Shown: one piece after another, positions 24,176 through 34,554 of the stretch
Numbering within the stretch: position 1 is the stretch's first letter
How the letters are laid out: every line of letters begins with the position of its first letter
NCBI GenBank assembly: GCA_963576725.1
Contig: OY755252.1
Location: 44,369,552-44,433,551 of the forward strand
Reading direction: 5' to 3'
DNA: 64,000 nucleotides
Origin: Azorinus chamasolen
Lineage: Eukaryota > Mollusca > Bivalvia > Cardiida > Solecurtidae
Translations under genes and position numbers: made by a program
Notes under the pieces: model-generated
Told to the model about the DNA's origin: nothing
Database searches by the model: none
The model's input: the letters and a program-made list of their open reading frames with translations, nothing else

Positions 24176-24994
24176 CTTTCTTCGTCTGGCAGTACAATAC
24201 ATTTTTTCATTTCGAGTTTACAGTAACATAATCTATGTATGTATAGCATAATTTTTACCGACTTTTGGTTTAAACCAAAAAGAAATAAACCATTAACACT
24301 GCTTCATAGAAAAGTTTTTCACGCATTTGAAAACAGAGTAGATCTAGACCCAGATCAGGGTTAACTTAGTCTTAACAATGAGCTGTAAGACAACCTGCAA
24401 ATTGTGTGATGGTTGCCATCTTACAGTTACAGTCATCTGCCGGGATATCGTTAAAACCTGAGCCATATACAATACATAGATCTATGTAGCTCTATGTCAG
24501 TCTAGCTGTTAATTAAAACCGAAAGTAGCTCCATACATAGAGTACAGTACACAGATGTGAACTATATCAGGGTCTACTGTTTGCTAATGGAATTTGAGCT
24601 ATAATAGCTACAGTGTTCCATCTTCCACATTACAATACAACTATGGGATATCCGATAATACTTACGTATGCTGAAACACTGGCCATTTCGCCATGTTTGA
24701 AAAGTCCGAAAATGACGTGATTTTATTGACATTAAAGTCACTATGTGACAATAACTTTGATTGGATGACATTAAGCCCGGGTCGTATTTTGATTGGACCA
24801 TATTAACTCCGGGTTGCTAAGGACAACCCGGAGTTATTAAGAATAAGATCGCGTTTTTATAATTTGTCAATATAAACAAAGAAATACAAGCTAACTCCGG
24901 CATGTCTTAAGTCGGTAATATACCCAGAATCGACTCTTTCAACAACGGCGTCTGTAGAAGCACTTACACATGTAATTTTAAATTCCGGATTTAA

Positions 24995-25463
24995 GAGCTC
25001 GCAGCTTCTTAAGAATCGCTAATCGAGCGGACCTGCCGCTTGTTAAATTCATATAGAATAAAGAACTAACTGCGGCGATCGCTAATAAGCGGACATGCCG
25101 CTTCTTAATTTTAGAACTAGAACAACGTTCCGTAAGTTCGGGAATTTTATGCAAACTCGCCAGTTGTTATAAGAACCTCGAACTTGTTACGTTAAGCGGA
25201 CACGCTGCTTACTAATCGCTAAACTGATAGGCTGCTTATTATAGGTCGCTAAGCAAACCTGCTCCTTGTTAATCGCTAAGCTGGCATGCTGCTTAGTAAT
25301 TGCTAAGCTGACATGCTCCTTGCTAATCGCTGATCTGAAATGCTGCTTCTTAATAACGAACTAACTTCGGTTTTTTTTTTATTAAGAACGGGAAAATTGT
25401 GCATGTTCTTATTTTGTATTGAAAATAGAGCTAAGAAGCGGGGGTCCCCAATGGCTTTCCATA
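24995..25463 (-). repeat. Right TIR of copy 2
   Basis: Same module order and TAATCGCTAAGCTGACATGC-type run as 14220-14667, ending AATGGCTTTCCATA and followed by AAATAC then AGACTATTATC unique sequence. Confidence 0.7.
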
Positions 25464-25469
25464 AAATAC

Positions 25470-25881
25470 AGACTATTATCACATAAACCATTATCCGTAT
25501 TGTGTTTTAATTTGTTGATATATTATTTACAAGTAAACCCATAATTTGTCATTGGCATACACTTATTTTAAACCTCGTTACCTCACCATGTTAGTACAGG
25601 AGAACTTCTAAGCCGTTCTAAGTTCTAAGAACTGAGAGCTGCTAAGAGACACGGCTGCTAAATGCATGATGAACGTCATTCGGGAAGCTCCTCTAATGGC
25701 TTTCTACATGCTTTTCACGCTGCATTAAGCTGCCACCTGTATTAAAGACAATTCAGTCATCTTCTTAAATAGAAACACTGTATTATCTCATATTCAAACA
25801 AATTATGCACAATGGGCATTAAATTATCTGTGTTAATGTATGAGTTAAGTCAAAAGACATCTCGTGTTACATCTCGATTGT
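25470..25881. repeat. Right flank with a P5 relic
   Basis: A decayed P5 (25650-25745) has AATGCATGATGAACGTCATT and TTTCACGCTGCATTAAGCTG arms. No gene is visible. Confidence 0.5.
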
Positions 25882-26133
25882 TTAACCCTGGTTCCCTGTT
25901 CTATGTTTATTCCAATTTTCAATACCTACTGAATATTCATGGACAAAATAGTTATAATGTAATATGCAAGGTGGAATAGTTTAGCCATTTTAGAAAGTAA
26001 AGAAACAGATCTATCAAATTACAATAGTAAACAGAGTAGACCCTGATCAGATGGCTCCTCTAGGAGCCGTCTGATCTGGGTTTACTCTGTTTGCAAATGC
26101 GTGAAAACACGTTTATATGAGGGAAAGGGTTAA
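25882..26133 (+). mobile_element. P1 MITE, complete
   Basis: TTAACCCTGGTTCCCTGTTC to GAGGGAAAGGGTTAA. The core GTAGACCCTGATCAGATGGC|TCCTCTAGGA|GCCGTCTGATCTGGGTTTAC is palindromic except for the CCCT/CCCA position and one T/C. The long arm carries AATATTCATGGACAAAATAG. Confidence 0.8.
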
Positions 26134-27521
26134 GTACTTGCATCTTATATTTGAATGTATGTTACCGAGTTTTTCTATAAGCTGATACAAAGGAACTGCA
26201 CCATTTATATCTGTCGAAATATGCACGCTTTGTGCAAATTATACGTATACTTACCACATTATGTGACCTTAAACAAGCACAAACGATGTTTCAGCGAGGT
26301 ACACTTTGTACAAATTGAAAACAAAGTTATGTTCTGTTCTGTTCTATTAATAGTATGGTTAACTAGACTCATTATACAACTATTATTACTTCTACATATT
26401 AGAGTAGATCCTGACCAACATTTAACTTCTATAGATATAGAGTAGATCATTATTGGATGCCTTATAATTATAAATATGATGTTCTCCGTGCAATGTGTCC
26501 TGAATGTCCCCTGTCACGTGATACGATTCAAATACGATTCAAATGATATGTACCGTATACGAGTATGTGTACCGTCTCTAAAACAATTAATTTATGACGC
26601 CAATCTTAACCCTTTGATCAGCTGATACACCTTTTAATTAACGAGTCTGCAAAACGATGATCCAGACCAGACACCTCCATAGGCTATCTGTCCAAGTATA
26701 CTGTTCTGTTGTGATTCAAAACCTTATAGCACATTGCCTCATAAATATGCATGTAAGAAATAATGGTATCATGAACATTATTGGCTGAAGTTTTACAATG
26801 GCGCATGTACACGGGACGTTTTTGGTATTGTAGAAACTGTAGACTGTTGTTACGCCGTCTGATATTGGTCTACTCTGTTTGCTTTAAGGCTTCAAAATGT
26901 TCTCGGAAGGAGTAAATGGTTACACAAATTTATTTCCGTGAGCTATGCGTCTATTCTGTCTGCAAAGACGTGAGAAAGCGTTTATATGAGAGGAATGGGT
27001 TAACGATTTACCTCATAGATATTCATGTAAAATGTGATGACGTCATAAATATTAATAGCATAGTATGGACACCGGGATACAACACCACCTACCACAAGTC
27101 ATCGGGAAGAGTTCCTCAAGACATAAATCCAAACTTATTGTATGGGATTCGAACCATAAGCTGAAAGTAGCTAGGTTATTACACCTCAGCGACAATTACC
27201 ACAAAGACTCAAACTCCGCTTCTTTGCTGGGGGTTCTCTGTATACAGTTCTCAACTTTTCGGGCAAACATGAGCGATTCAAAAGACTCATTTTACTTCCA
27301 ATATTTTCTTTTATTAGTTAAATGCTAATCTCTTGATTATTTCTTTTTCTCCGAATGGAAATTCAATAGACAGATATTTTACCAATTTCTTGTTCGACCC
27401 TTTGTATGTAGGACACGCATGCATTGTCAGTTGTAAACAATAGAGACAAAGATCAGAGGGCACCGGGCGGAACCCCCAGTCTGGGTCTGCACCGTGGGCC
27501 ATTCACATTCCACTAGCAACT
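26134..27521. other. AT-rich interval with P1 fragments
   Basis: Fragments of P1 type lie at 26640-26700 and 26860-27000. Around 27013-27055 is AGATATTCATG...TGATGACGTCATAAATATT, a recurrent palindrome containing TGACGTCA. Short open frames at 26155 and 27065 have no supporting features. Confidence 0.4.
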
Positions 27522-27750
27522 TTAACCCATTCCCTTATAGGCTACTTTAAGATACAACTTCTTTGAATAAATCTACCGAAAAGGAGCATTAACTAGAGAA
27601 AAGGAAAATTTTAGAATTTTGTAGTTTGAAATCATTGTGATAAATAGAGCATTTGCTCCTATAGGAGCAAATGCTCTATTTATCACAATGGTTTCACAAA
27701 GTGACTTTTACAGAGTCGTCAAAAGTCGTCAATATGAGGGAATGGGTTAA
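27522..27750. mobile_element. P4 MITE, complete
   Basis: TTAACCCATTCCCTTATAGG to ATGAGGGAATGGGTTAA. The hairpin CATTGTGATAAATAGAGCAT|TTGCTCCTATAGGAGCAA|ATGCTCTATTTATCACAATG is perfect. It carries AATAAATCTACCGAAAAGGA. Confidence 0.8.
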
Positions 27751-28327
27751 TAAGCCTTTCATACTGAGTGGGCTCTATCACTTTGATAATCCAGCGTTGA
27801 AATAGCTGAAAGACTGAATAGAAATTTATGGAATGTACATGTTCCATGTTTTGTTATGTGTAATTAGCAACAGCGATATCAATTCTTATCCTGTATATTG
27901 CGACCTTATTAGCTTTTGCAAACAGTCTGGATCCAGATGAGACGTCTACTTACTCGGCGTGTCTCCCGGATCCAGGTACTTTGCCACCCAGTACATAGTC
28001 TCGTAAAAGCTTGCAACCTTTGGAAGTAAGGTAAAATGGCGGCAGATCAGGGTTTTGGCAGATATTGTACTTTAGAACTTGATAAGGATAACAGAGGAAC
28101 ATTTGCAATGCCTTTAATTATCAGCACGCAATATTAAAATACGAAATGTTCTGTGTGATTAGCCTGTATAATGAGAAGAGATGCGTTTTACAGAAGGCAG
28201 TATTGAAAGTACAAACTTCTCGCAGATTACATCGAAAGTCATGCTATGTTTAATTACTGGCCATGCCATTTTATCTGCATTATTTTGTTCAATACTATGG
28301 AACTTGTAGAGTAACTTTCCTTCTGCA
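27751..28327. other. P2 relic and unique sequence
   Basis: A decayed P2 core (GGATCCAGATGAGACGTC...GGATCC) lies at 27929-27975. The rest is AT-rich without a supported gene. GAAAGTCATG...CTGCATTAA at 28230-28331 is a P5 relic into which the next element may have inserted. Confidence 0.45.
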
Positions 28328-28570
28328 TTAACCCTTCGCTTGCTGAATTTTAAAATACATTTCTCCTTCTTTACCCATGCCCTGTTGTATAATTACATAT
28401 ATCTTCACTGTTTACAAGTATTTCGCTGTGCAATCACTGCTGTGGAGTGCACTGGTTGCACAATCAACTTGTAAATAGTGCAGACCCTGATGAGACAGCT
28501 CCTGCAGGAGCTGTCTCATCTGGGTCTTTACTATTTACAGGTAGGTATATTGACGTGAATAGCAAGCTTA
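28328..28570 (+). mobile_element. P3 MITE, right end lost
   Basis: TTAACCCTTCGCTTGCTG, then CCTTCTTTACCCATGCCCTG, the core CAGACCCTGATGAGACAGCT|CCTGCAGG|AGCTGTCTCATCTGGGTCTT, and ATAGCAAGC where the right end is cut. It is used as a reference for 53012-53262. Confidence 0.75.
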
Positions 28571-28580
28571 CCTCCCGTTT

Positions 28581-28825
28581 TTAACCTTTCCATGTTTTAT
28601 ATTCATTCCAACTGTCAATACCTACCGAATATTCATGAAAAAATAGTTATTATGATATATGGAAGGGGGAACATTGTAACCAATTTAGAAACTAAAACAA
28701 CAAATCTATCAAAGTTCGTTAGTAAACAGTGCATGCCCGGATCAGATGGCTCCCATAGGAGTCGTTTGATCTGGGTCTACTTTGTTTGCAAATGCAAACG
28801 GCGTTTTGATGAAGGAAAGGGTTAA
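28581..28825 (+). mobile_element. P1 MITE
   Basis: TTAACCTTTCCATG to GAAGGAAAGGGTTAA with core GCCCGGATCAGATGGCTCCC|AT|AGGAGTCGTTTGATCTGGGT. Confidence 0.7.
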
Positions 28826-28973
28826 TATGATGGTCTCTACAATATACGTAAATTTTCAATAAAACATTATTTTGATTATGTTGAATTATTCTTATGAAGA
28901 ATGTTAATCTGAACTTATATCGCAAACGCCCCTGTGATATAAAATGCCCCTGTTTTCTTCCCTACTCACACTG

Positions 28974-29166
28974 TACAGTGGAACCCGTCTCATGTGACCA
29001 CTTAATGAATAAACATGGATGTGTTTATAAACAGGTGGTTGCTTAATGCAGGACAACATTTTTGGAGCTTTCTGTATTACTTTTGCCCTGCATTAAACTA
29101 CCACCTGCATCTAGCCCCCAGAATTATACCACTTTTAGGTGGTCGCATTAGCGGAGTTAAACTGTA
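28974..29166 (+). mobile_element. P5 MITE
   Basis: TA CAGTGGAACCCGTCTC to GCGGAGTTAAACTG TA, with AACAGGTGGTTGCTTAATGC and GCATTAAACTACCACCTG arms. Confidence 0.65.
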
Positions 29167-29639
29167 TTCTAACAGATAGGCAACTAAAACACGACCCGTA
29201 TGAATACTTATACATCGTCGAACAACACAATAGCAGGAGTATGAAAGTTGGCAGCGTTATGTTGGCTGTCAGTTCGCAATTCGGTATTCAAATAACGAAC
29301 AACGAAATATTTCAAAGTTCGTTATTCACACGCGAATAATAACAAAATATTTCGCAATTCAACTTACGAATAACGAAATTGTCATTTAAGCTATAAATAA
29401 GTATTAATTATATTCCAGATACTGTAGAACCAACTCATCGTGGATACATGTAAAAGTGTCTTCTTCAGAGTTTATTGACAGGTTTTCTTGCGATATACTT
29501 TTTTTTCATCGTACATGTATAAACAGATGATTGGCATAATTTTAGGTTTTCTAAAACACATGTCAAGTAGAGAGTACCACTTTAAGACACACTTGCTGGG
29601 CATCTTTTGAGTGGTGACTATATGTTAGTCAAAACCGGG
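29167..29639. other. AATAACGAA-rich interval
   Basis: Around 29270-29385 the motif AATAACGAA and its complement TTCGTTATT recur with CGAAATATTT, giving several small inverted repeats. No gene is visible. Confidence 0.4.
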
Positions 29640-29775
29640 GCCAGAGGTTATAAACATTTTGTTAGAGTCTGAGATTATTCTCAATCATCTGATTGGTCAG
29701 ATTCTGAGTTTGCTCTAAATCTGACCAATCAGATACTTGAGAATCATCTCAGACCCAGGCTTAGAAGTGTTATAA
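29640..29775. repeat. P7 palindromic repeat
   Basis: GTTAGAGTCTGAGATTATTC ... CTGATTGGTCAGATTCTGAG / CTCTAAATCTGACCAATCAG ... AGAATCATCTCAGAC form a long imperfect hairpin. Confidence 0.6.
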
Positions 29776-29923
29776 CCTTGGACACGTGACACTGTCGCCG
29801 CACGGTGAGTCTACGTCCAGTTTTCGTGCGGTCACCTCATGGTGACCATACGGCGAGCTATATAGCTACATGTAGCTTTCGTGAGCTCGGCCATGGAATT
29901 AAAATAATTTATCCGAAAAGTTT
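29776..29923. other. Short GC-richer interval
   Basis: Contains GGTCACCTCATGGTGACC and AGCTATATAGCTACATGTAGCT palindromes. No gene. Confidence 0.4.
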
Positions 29924-30935
29924 TTTATCCAGTCACCAGGCTTCTCTAGTGACATAATAAAGGGGTGCAAATAAACTTAGGTTTATTAGGTTACTTCCGG
30001 TAGTGGAAGGTTTATTAGGTTAGTAGATAGGCGTAATGATTCTATAACCATGGAACTATTTTAGTTTTCTGTAAATATTCATAAACATGTTGATGGAATA
30101 GATCTAACAGATCTATTTGGTCACCAGAAGAATTATTCAAATGAGAAAAAATAAAAATAATTGGCTACAGCTGGATTCGAACCCGCGCCTGATCATACAA
30201 AAACTAATTCTAATCTCTCTAGAGACGTCGCCCTTACCGATTACGCCACTGAGGCCACATACAAAATGACGTTGATTTATCACTTTTATTAATCTAATCC
30301 ACCGCTGGCAAAACCCGTTTTTGATAAAATCAAACCTGGAAGCAAAGATTGACAGATAAATAGTGAATGTTTTCTTTTCACTCTCATGATTATTTGATTG
30401 ATACACTCTTACAGGGGCGGTGATAGTCATAAACCTAAATATAGCCTGTTCAGTTCCATCGATTTCTGAGTGACGTTAGGTAGAATCTAAAAATAGAAAC
30501 CGAGACTACGTAACTCGAATTTGACCAAAGAATATAGATCATGTCTGTTTGAAATAACTTATCGACCCTCGATTCAAATCATCTTATTTTTCAAATTCAA
30601 CCACGTTTCCCTTCTAGTAATACAAGTATCGAAACTATAATCCTCTGCGGTAGCTCATTAGATCTATTTACGTCTAAATGGAAGTGAAAAGGGAGGGATC
30701 CGTTGATCGAAAAACTGCATTTTCAATGTAAATTATTTCAAGAGTGTTATGAGTCTATAAAAAAGACATTTAACTATACTGACTGGATAAATCGAATAAT
30801 AGGTTAGTGCCGTAGATGGGACGCCTTTATCCGACTCGGAGAGAAAACAGTTGAGGCTCGGCAAGCCTCGCCTCAACGTTTTCTCCCCTCGTCGGATAAA
30901 GCGTCCCATCTACGGCACTAACCTATTATTCTCTA
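29924..30935. repeat. Tandem 1-kb unit, first copy
   Basis: It begins TTTATCCAGTCACCAGGCTT and ends CTAACCTATTATTCTCTAT. It contains a tRNA-like sequence on the minus strand (30162-30259) and a long terminal hairpin (30781-30946). The second copy follows with no spacer. A ~97-codon open frame (30137-30430, minus) spans the tRNA-like part and is not regarded as coding. Confidence 0.8.
30162..30259 (-). repeat. tRNA-like sequence with Pol III boxes, first copy
   Basis: On the minus strand GTGGCGTAATCGGTAAGG resembles box A of Arg/Ile tRNAs and GGTTCGAATCC is a perfect box B. The ends TGGCCTC and GTAGCCA pair at five of seven positions. The stretch between the boxes is too long and does not fold into a normal anticodon arm, so this is a tRNA-derived promoter or SINE head rather than a working tRNA. 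Confidence 0.55.
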
Positions 30936-30946
30936 TTTATCCAGTC
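30781..30946. repeat. Long hairpin at the 1-kb unit junction
   Basis: GACTGGATAAATCGAATAAT...TTTATCCAGTC. The arms of ~75 bp pair GGTTAGTGCCGTAGATGGGA and GAGAGAAAACAGTTGAGG with their complements around TCGGCAAGC. The right arm runs into the start of the second unit. Confidence 0.8.
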
Positions 30947-31950
30947 ACCAGGCTTCTCTAGTGACATAATAAAGGGGGTGCAAATAAACTTAGGTTTATT
31001 AGGTTACTTCCGGTAGTAGAAGGTTTATTAGGTTAGTAGATAGGCGTAATGATTCTATAACCGTGGAACTATTTCATTTTTCTGTAAATATGCATAAACA
31101 TGTTGATGGAATAGATCTAACAGATCTATTTGGTCACTAAAAGAATTATTCAAATGAGAAAAAATAAAAATAATTGGCTACAGCTGGATTCGAACCCGCG
31201 CCTGATCCTACAAAAACTAATTCTAATCACTCTAGAGACGTCGCCCTTACCGATTACGCCACTGAGGCCACATACAAAATGACGTTGATTTATCAGTTTT
31301 ATTAATTTAATCCACCGCTGGCAAAACCGGTTTTTGATAAAATCAAACCTGGAAGCAAAGATTGACAGATAAATAGTAAATGTTTTCTTTTCACTCTCAT
31401 GATAATTTGATTGATAAACTCTTACAGGGGCGGTGATAGTCATAAACCTAAATATAGCCTGTTCAGTTCCATCAATTTATGAGTGACGTTAGGTCTATCT
31501 AAAAATAGAAACCGAGACTACGTAACTCGAATTTGACCAAAGAATATATAATCATGTCTGTTTGAAATAACTTATCGACCCTCGATTCAAATCATCTTAT
31601 TTTTCAAATTCAACCACGTTTCCCTTCTAGTAATGCAAGTATCGAAACTATATTCCTCTGCGGTAGCTCATTAGATCTATTTACGTCTAAATGGAAGTGA
31701 AAAGGGAGGAATCCGTTGATCGAAAAACTGCATTTTCAATGTAAATTATTTCAAGAGTGTTATGAGTCTATAAAAAAGACATTTAACTATATTGACTGGA
31801 TAAATCGAATAATAGGTTAGTGCCGTAGATGGGACGCCTTTATCCGACTCGGAGAGAAAACAGTTGAGGCTCGGTAAGCCTCGCCTCAACGTTTTCTCCC
31901 CTCGTCGGATAAAGGCGTCCCATCTACGGCACTAACCTATTATTCTCTAT
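30936..31950. repeat. Tandem 1-kb unit, second copy
   Basis: Direct repeat of the first unit with ~97% identity by eye. It ends in the same hairpin (~31794-31950), but the last TTTATCCAGTC is absent, consistent with that motif being the start of a unit. Confidence 0.8.
31175..31272 (-). repeat. tRNA-like sequence, second copy
   Basis: Same boxes A and B as at 30162-30259, both unchanged. Differences lie between the boxes. Confidence 0.55.
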
Positions 31951-32303
31951 ATCTGTTTTGTAGAATATACCAAAGAGTCGTCCATCCAGTTGCGTCTTTG
32001 ATTTATTTTGATATTTACTTCGAAATTAGCCTTTCACTCTAAAGTTTGCTTTTTTAATTGTTTTAACCCTTCCCCCGAATGCTTTCAAACGCTTTTCACA
32101 CATTTGTATACAGAGTAGACACAGATCAGACTCCTCCTGCAGAATATATCTTAGTTTTCTTATGAAATTATAATAGACCTGTTTCCACGGTTTCTACCTA
32201 GTCCGAAGTATCCTATGTACATTATGCTATAAAAATATAGCTAGTTACAATATAAAAACCCAGCTAATGAAAATTCACGATGCCATTATTTCTAGTATGA
32301 ACA
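31951..32303. repeat. P1 relic
   Basis: TTTTAACCCTTCCCCCGAAT, then TATACAGAGTAGACACAGAT and CAGACTCCTCCTGCAG mark the left half of a P1 copy. The right arm is gone. Confidence 0.5.
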
Positions 32304-32504
32304 TTAACTCTTTCGGTGCCAAATTGTGTCGTCTGCAAACTGTGTCGTCTGCTACAATTTTCCACTTTTATTTTTCTTCATTTTTGTTTCAAGAACCAGT
32401 CACAGTAACAAACAATTCGGATCCTGAGTTACTCGGCGTCTCATCTGGATCAACACTTTTTGCACAGGTAATCACAGATGCAACATTGGCAGCGAGGGGG
32501 GTAA
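32304..32504 (-). mobile_element. P2 MITE
   Basis: TTAACTCTTTCGGTGCCAAA to TTGGCAGCGAGGGGGGTAA. The remaining core GGATCCTGAGTTACTCGGCGTCTCATCTGGATC has lost the left arm middle. Confidence 0.65.
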
Positions 32505-32786
32505 ACAGGAGATGTGTTTAATACACATTGTCTTCTTTATCTGGATAAGTCTGTTTATAATATTCATCCAAGGAGCAACGCATTAACGCGGAATCAATAT
32601 TTCTTAGCAACAAAAAAGGTTGTGTTTTTTCTTGAAAAGGTAATTTCACTGACGACCAATAAATGCGAGTTAATTATGTACAAAAGTAATTTAAAATTCC
32701 ACTTCGCTTTAAGGAGCGGTGTGCGTATTTCTTTGTGTATCGTGTTTAAATGTAATTCATCCCTAGTAAACGTACAGGATGTCAAG
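32505..32786. other. No gene seen
   Basis: AT-rich. An open frame of 100 codons on the plus strand and one of 65 on the minus strand overlap. Neither resembles a known family. Confidence 0.4.
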
Positions 32787-32995
32787 TACATTGGAACCTG
32801 TGTTAAGCGACTTTGAATTGATTGGACACAGGCATCTTAAAAAGCTAGTGGTTGCTTCATGCAGGGCAAAGATAATGCAGAAAGCTCTTATAGGAGCTTT
32901 CTGTCATACTTTTGACATGCATTAAGCTACAACCTGCTCTACAGACCCATCATTAGACCTCACTTTGATGGTCGCTTAAGACAAGTTCTACTGTA
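32787..32995 (+). mobile_element. P5 MITE
   Basis: TA CATTGGAACCTGTG to GACAAGTTCTACTG TA. Hairpin AAAGATAATGCAGAAAGCTC|TTATAGG|AGCTTTCTGTCATACTTTTG. Confidence 0.65.
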
Positions 32996-33018
32996 TTTCT
33001 CATGGTACGCCAACTGAA

Positions 33019-33044
33019 ATAGAGATAGATAGAGAGATAGAGAT

Positions 33045-33118
<74 letters not shown>
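33019..33118. repeat. (GA)n microsatellite
   Basis: AGATAGAGAGATAGAG grading into an uninterrupted GA run of about 60 bp. Read on the minus strand it gives a Leu-Ser repeat, which is not evidence of a protein. Confidence 0.9.
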
Positions 33119-33120
<2 letters not shown>

Positions 33121-33691
33121 AGGTCGTCAGTATAAGAAAACGGCATCGCAGTAATGCCCAATCTTTACTCTGGAATACCATGAAGGACATAGAGTCACCC
33201 TAATTGTTCTTTATTAAAATTGCAGTTTGGAGGGGTTGACTGGAAACCATTGTGGTCAACACTTAAACCAGTACACATGATTTATTGAGCTATTTATTGT
33301 CCATAAATAGTTTCCCCCCGTCATATACAATGTAACGAATAAACATGGACGCTCATATAAGCAGGTCATCGTCTCATGGCGGTGATTAATCACGATGGTG
33401 TTGCAGGCAACTAATGTGATGAGCAATTGCCTCACATACATCAACGTATACAAGTACAAAAAAAACCGTCTGGAAGCGATCTTATATTTATGGGCAGAGA
33501 AACTATAAGAAGAAAACAACGATTGCTTAATACAGGGCAAAAGTAATGCCGAAAGTTTTCTGCATTACTCCTGACCTGTATTAAACAACCACCTGCCTTA
33601 CAGACCTATATTTAGACATCATTTTGATGGTCGGTTACGACAGAAGTTACCTTACGTTAGACCCTGTCTACAAAAACCATCCAAAATAAGT
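33119..33691. repeat. P5 relic and AT-rich DNA
   Basis: AACGATTGCTTAATACAGGG and CTGTATTAAACAACCACCTG at 33518-33595 mark a P5 copy. The remainder has no supported gene. Confidence 0.45.
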
Positions 33692-33905
33692 TTAACCCTT
33701 CCAATTTCAATACCTACTGAATATTCATGGATAAAATAGTTACACTGATATATGAATAGTGTACCAATGTAGCCATTTCAAAAAGTAAAGAAACAATGTT
33801 TTCGAATTCTATTAGCAAACAGATCAGACCCAATAGGAGCCGTCTGATCTGGGTCTACTCTTTTTGCAAATGCATGAAAACGCGTTTATATGACGGAAAT
33901 GGTTA
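33692..33905 (+). mobile_element. P1 MITE
   Basis: TTAACCCTTCCAATTTC to GACGGAAATGGTTA. Only the right core arm GGAGCCGTCTGATCTGGGTC is whole. Confidence 0.6.
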
Positions 33906-33944
33906 TCACGCAGGGGTTGATCCCTATCCTGTCACACATTCTGA

Positions 33945-34184
33945 TATTAACCCTTTACCCAATAGCCTGTTTCTAGTTTTGAAGACATATGACCACTTAA
34001 AGCAGGTTGAAAGTAAAGCAGAATGCGCCTTAAGGCGCATTCTGCTTTACTTTCAGCCTGCTTTAAGCTACCACCTACTAGGATATAGAAAATATTTATT
34101 ATGCAATATGTTCATGACTGTATGAATTTGAACTATTTTCTTCAGCGGAGGAATAAATCAAACACGCTAAAAGCCGCTTCTATC
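33945..34184. repeat. P5-like hairpin with GCGC tip
   Basis: GCAGGTTGAAAGTAAAGCAG|AATGCGCCTTAAGGCGCATT|CTGCTTTACTTTCAGCCTGC is a perfect palindrome. The usual GCTCCTATAGGAGC tip has been replaced symmetrically by GCGCCTTAAGGCGC. Confidence 0.7.
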
Positions 34185-34346
34185 AGGTAAAGGATTAAGC
34201 AAGTTTCACTTACTTGCGACTCGGTCACTACAGACCGACTGTCAAATAACTTGGATCCTGATAAGACACCGAGTTATACAGCGTCTCCTCTGGATCCAAG
34301 CTGTTTGTAAGTGCTGGTCTGGTCTCTATCGACAGGGCAAGGGTTA
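34185..34346. mobile_element. P2 relic
   Basis: GGATCCTGATAAGACACCGA|GTTATAC|AGCGTCTCCTCTGGATCC with right end GGGCAAGGGTTAA. Confidence 0.55.
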
Positions 34347-34360
34347 ACACATGTGGTAGT

Positions 34361-34554
34361 TTAACACTTTCCTCCATAGGCTATTTTAGACCCAACCTCT
34401 ATGAAGGAATCTACCCAAAAAGGAGCATTTACTAGAGAAAAGTAAAATTTCAGAATTTTGTAGTTTGAAACCAAATGCTCTATTTATCACAATGGTTTCA
34501 AGAAGTGATTATTACAGAGGCGTAGAAAGGCGTATTTATGGAGGAAAGGGTTAA
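34361..34554. mobile_element. P4 MITE, left core arm deleted
   Basis: TTAACACTTTCCTCCATAGG to TATGGAGGAAAGGGTTAA. AATGCTCTATTTATCACAAT remains without its partner arm. Confidence 0.65.

Larger units (their letters stand above)
14674..25463. mobile_element. Large TIR element, copy 2 (10,790 bp)
   Basis: It is collinear with copy 1 over its full length, with small indels and scattered substitutions. The left TIR is 14674-15205 and the right TIR about 24995-25463. The interior has the same order: P1-type hairpins (15670-17170), candidate exons (17365-20212), GTCCCC repeat (19360-19720), P1 (21220-21300), P5 (21523-21714), P3 (22242-22466), SINE dimer (23920-24175). It has ~200 bp at 19116-19318 that copy 1 lacks. 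The base differences show the duplication is not an assembly repeat of one locus. Confidence 0.75.
3683..25469. repeat. Tandem pair of 11-kb TIR elements with shared hexamer
   Basis: AAATAC occurs at 3683-3688, 14668-14673 and 25464-25469. Between these lie two direct, highly similar copies (3689-14667 and 14674-25463), each beginning TATGGAAAGCC and ending GGCTTTCCATA. The layout is hexamer-element-hexamer-element-hexamer. Confidence 0.85.

Noticed and set aside
28480..28530. Hammerhead ribozyme (CTGATGAG core)
   Set aside because: The second conserved box (GAAA before the cleavage stem) is missing. The CTGATGAG match is simply the P3 palindrome arm.
30162..30259. Functional tRNA gene
   Set aside because: Boxes A and B are good, but the acceptor pairs at only five of seven sites and no anticodon arm forms.
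30137..31443. Two similar 97-codon minus-strand frames
   Set aside because: They are in the duplicated 1-kb unit and cross the tRNA-like boxes. Their similarity reflects the duplication, not coding constraint.
32960..33190. Leu-Ser repeat frame
   Set aside because: Produced by the (GA)n microsatellite.
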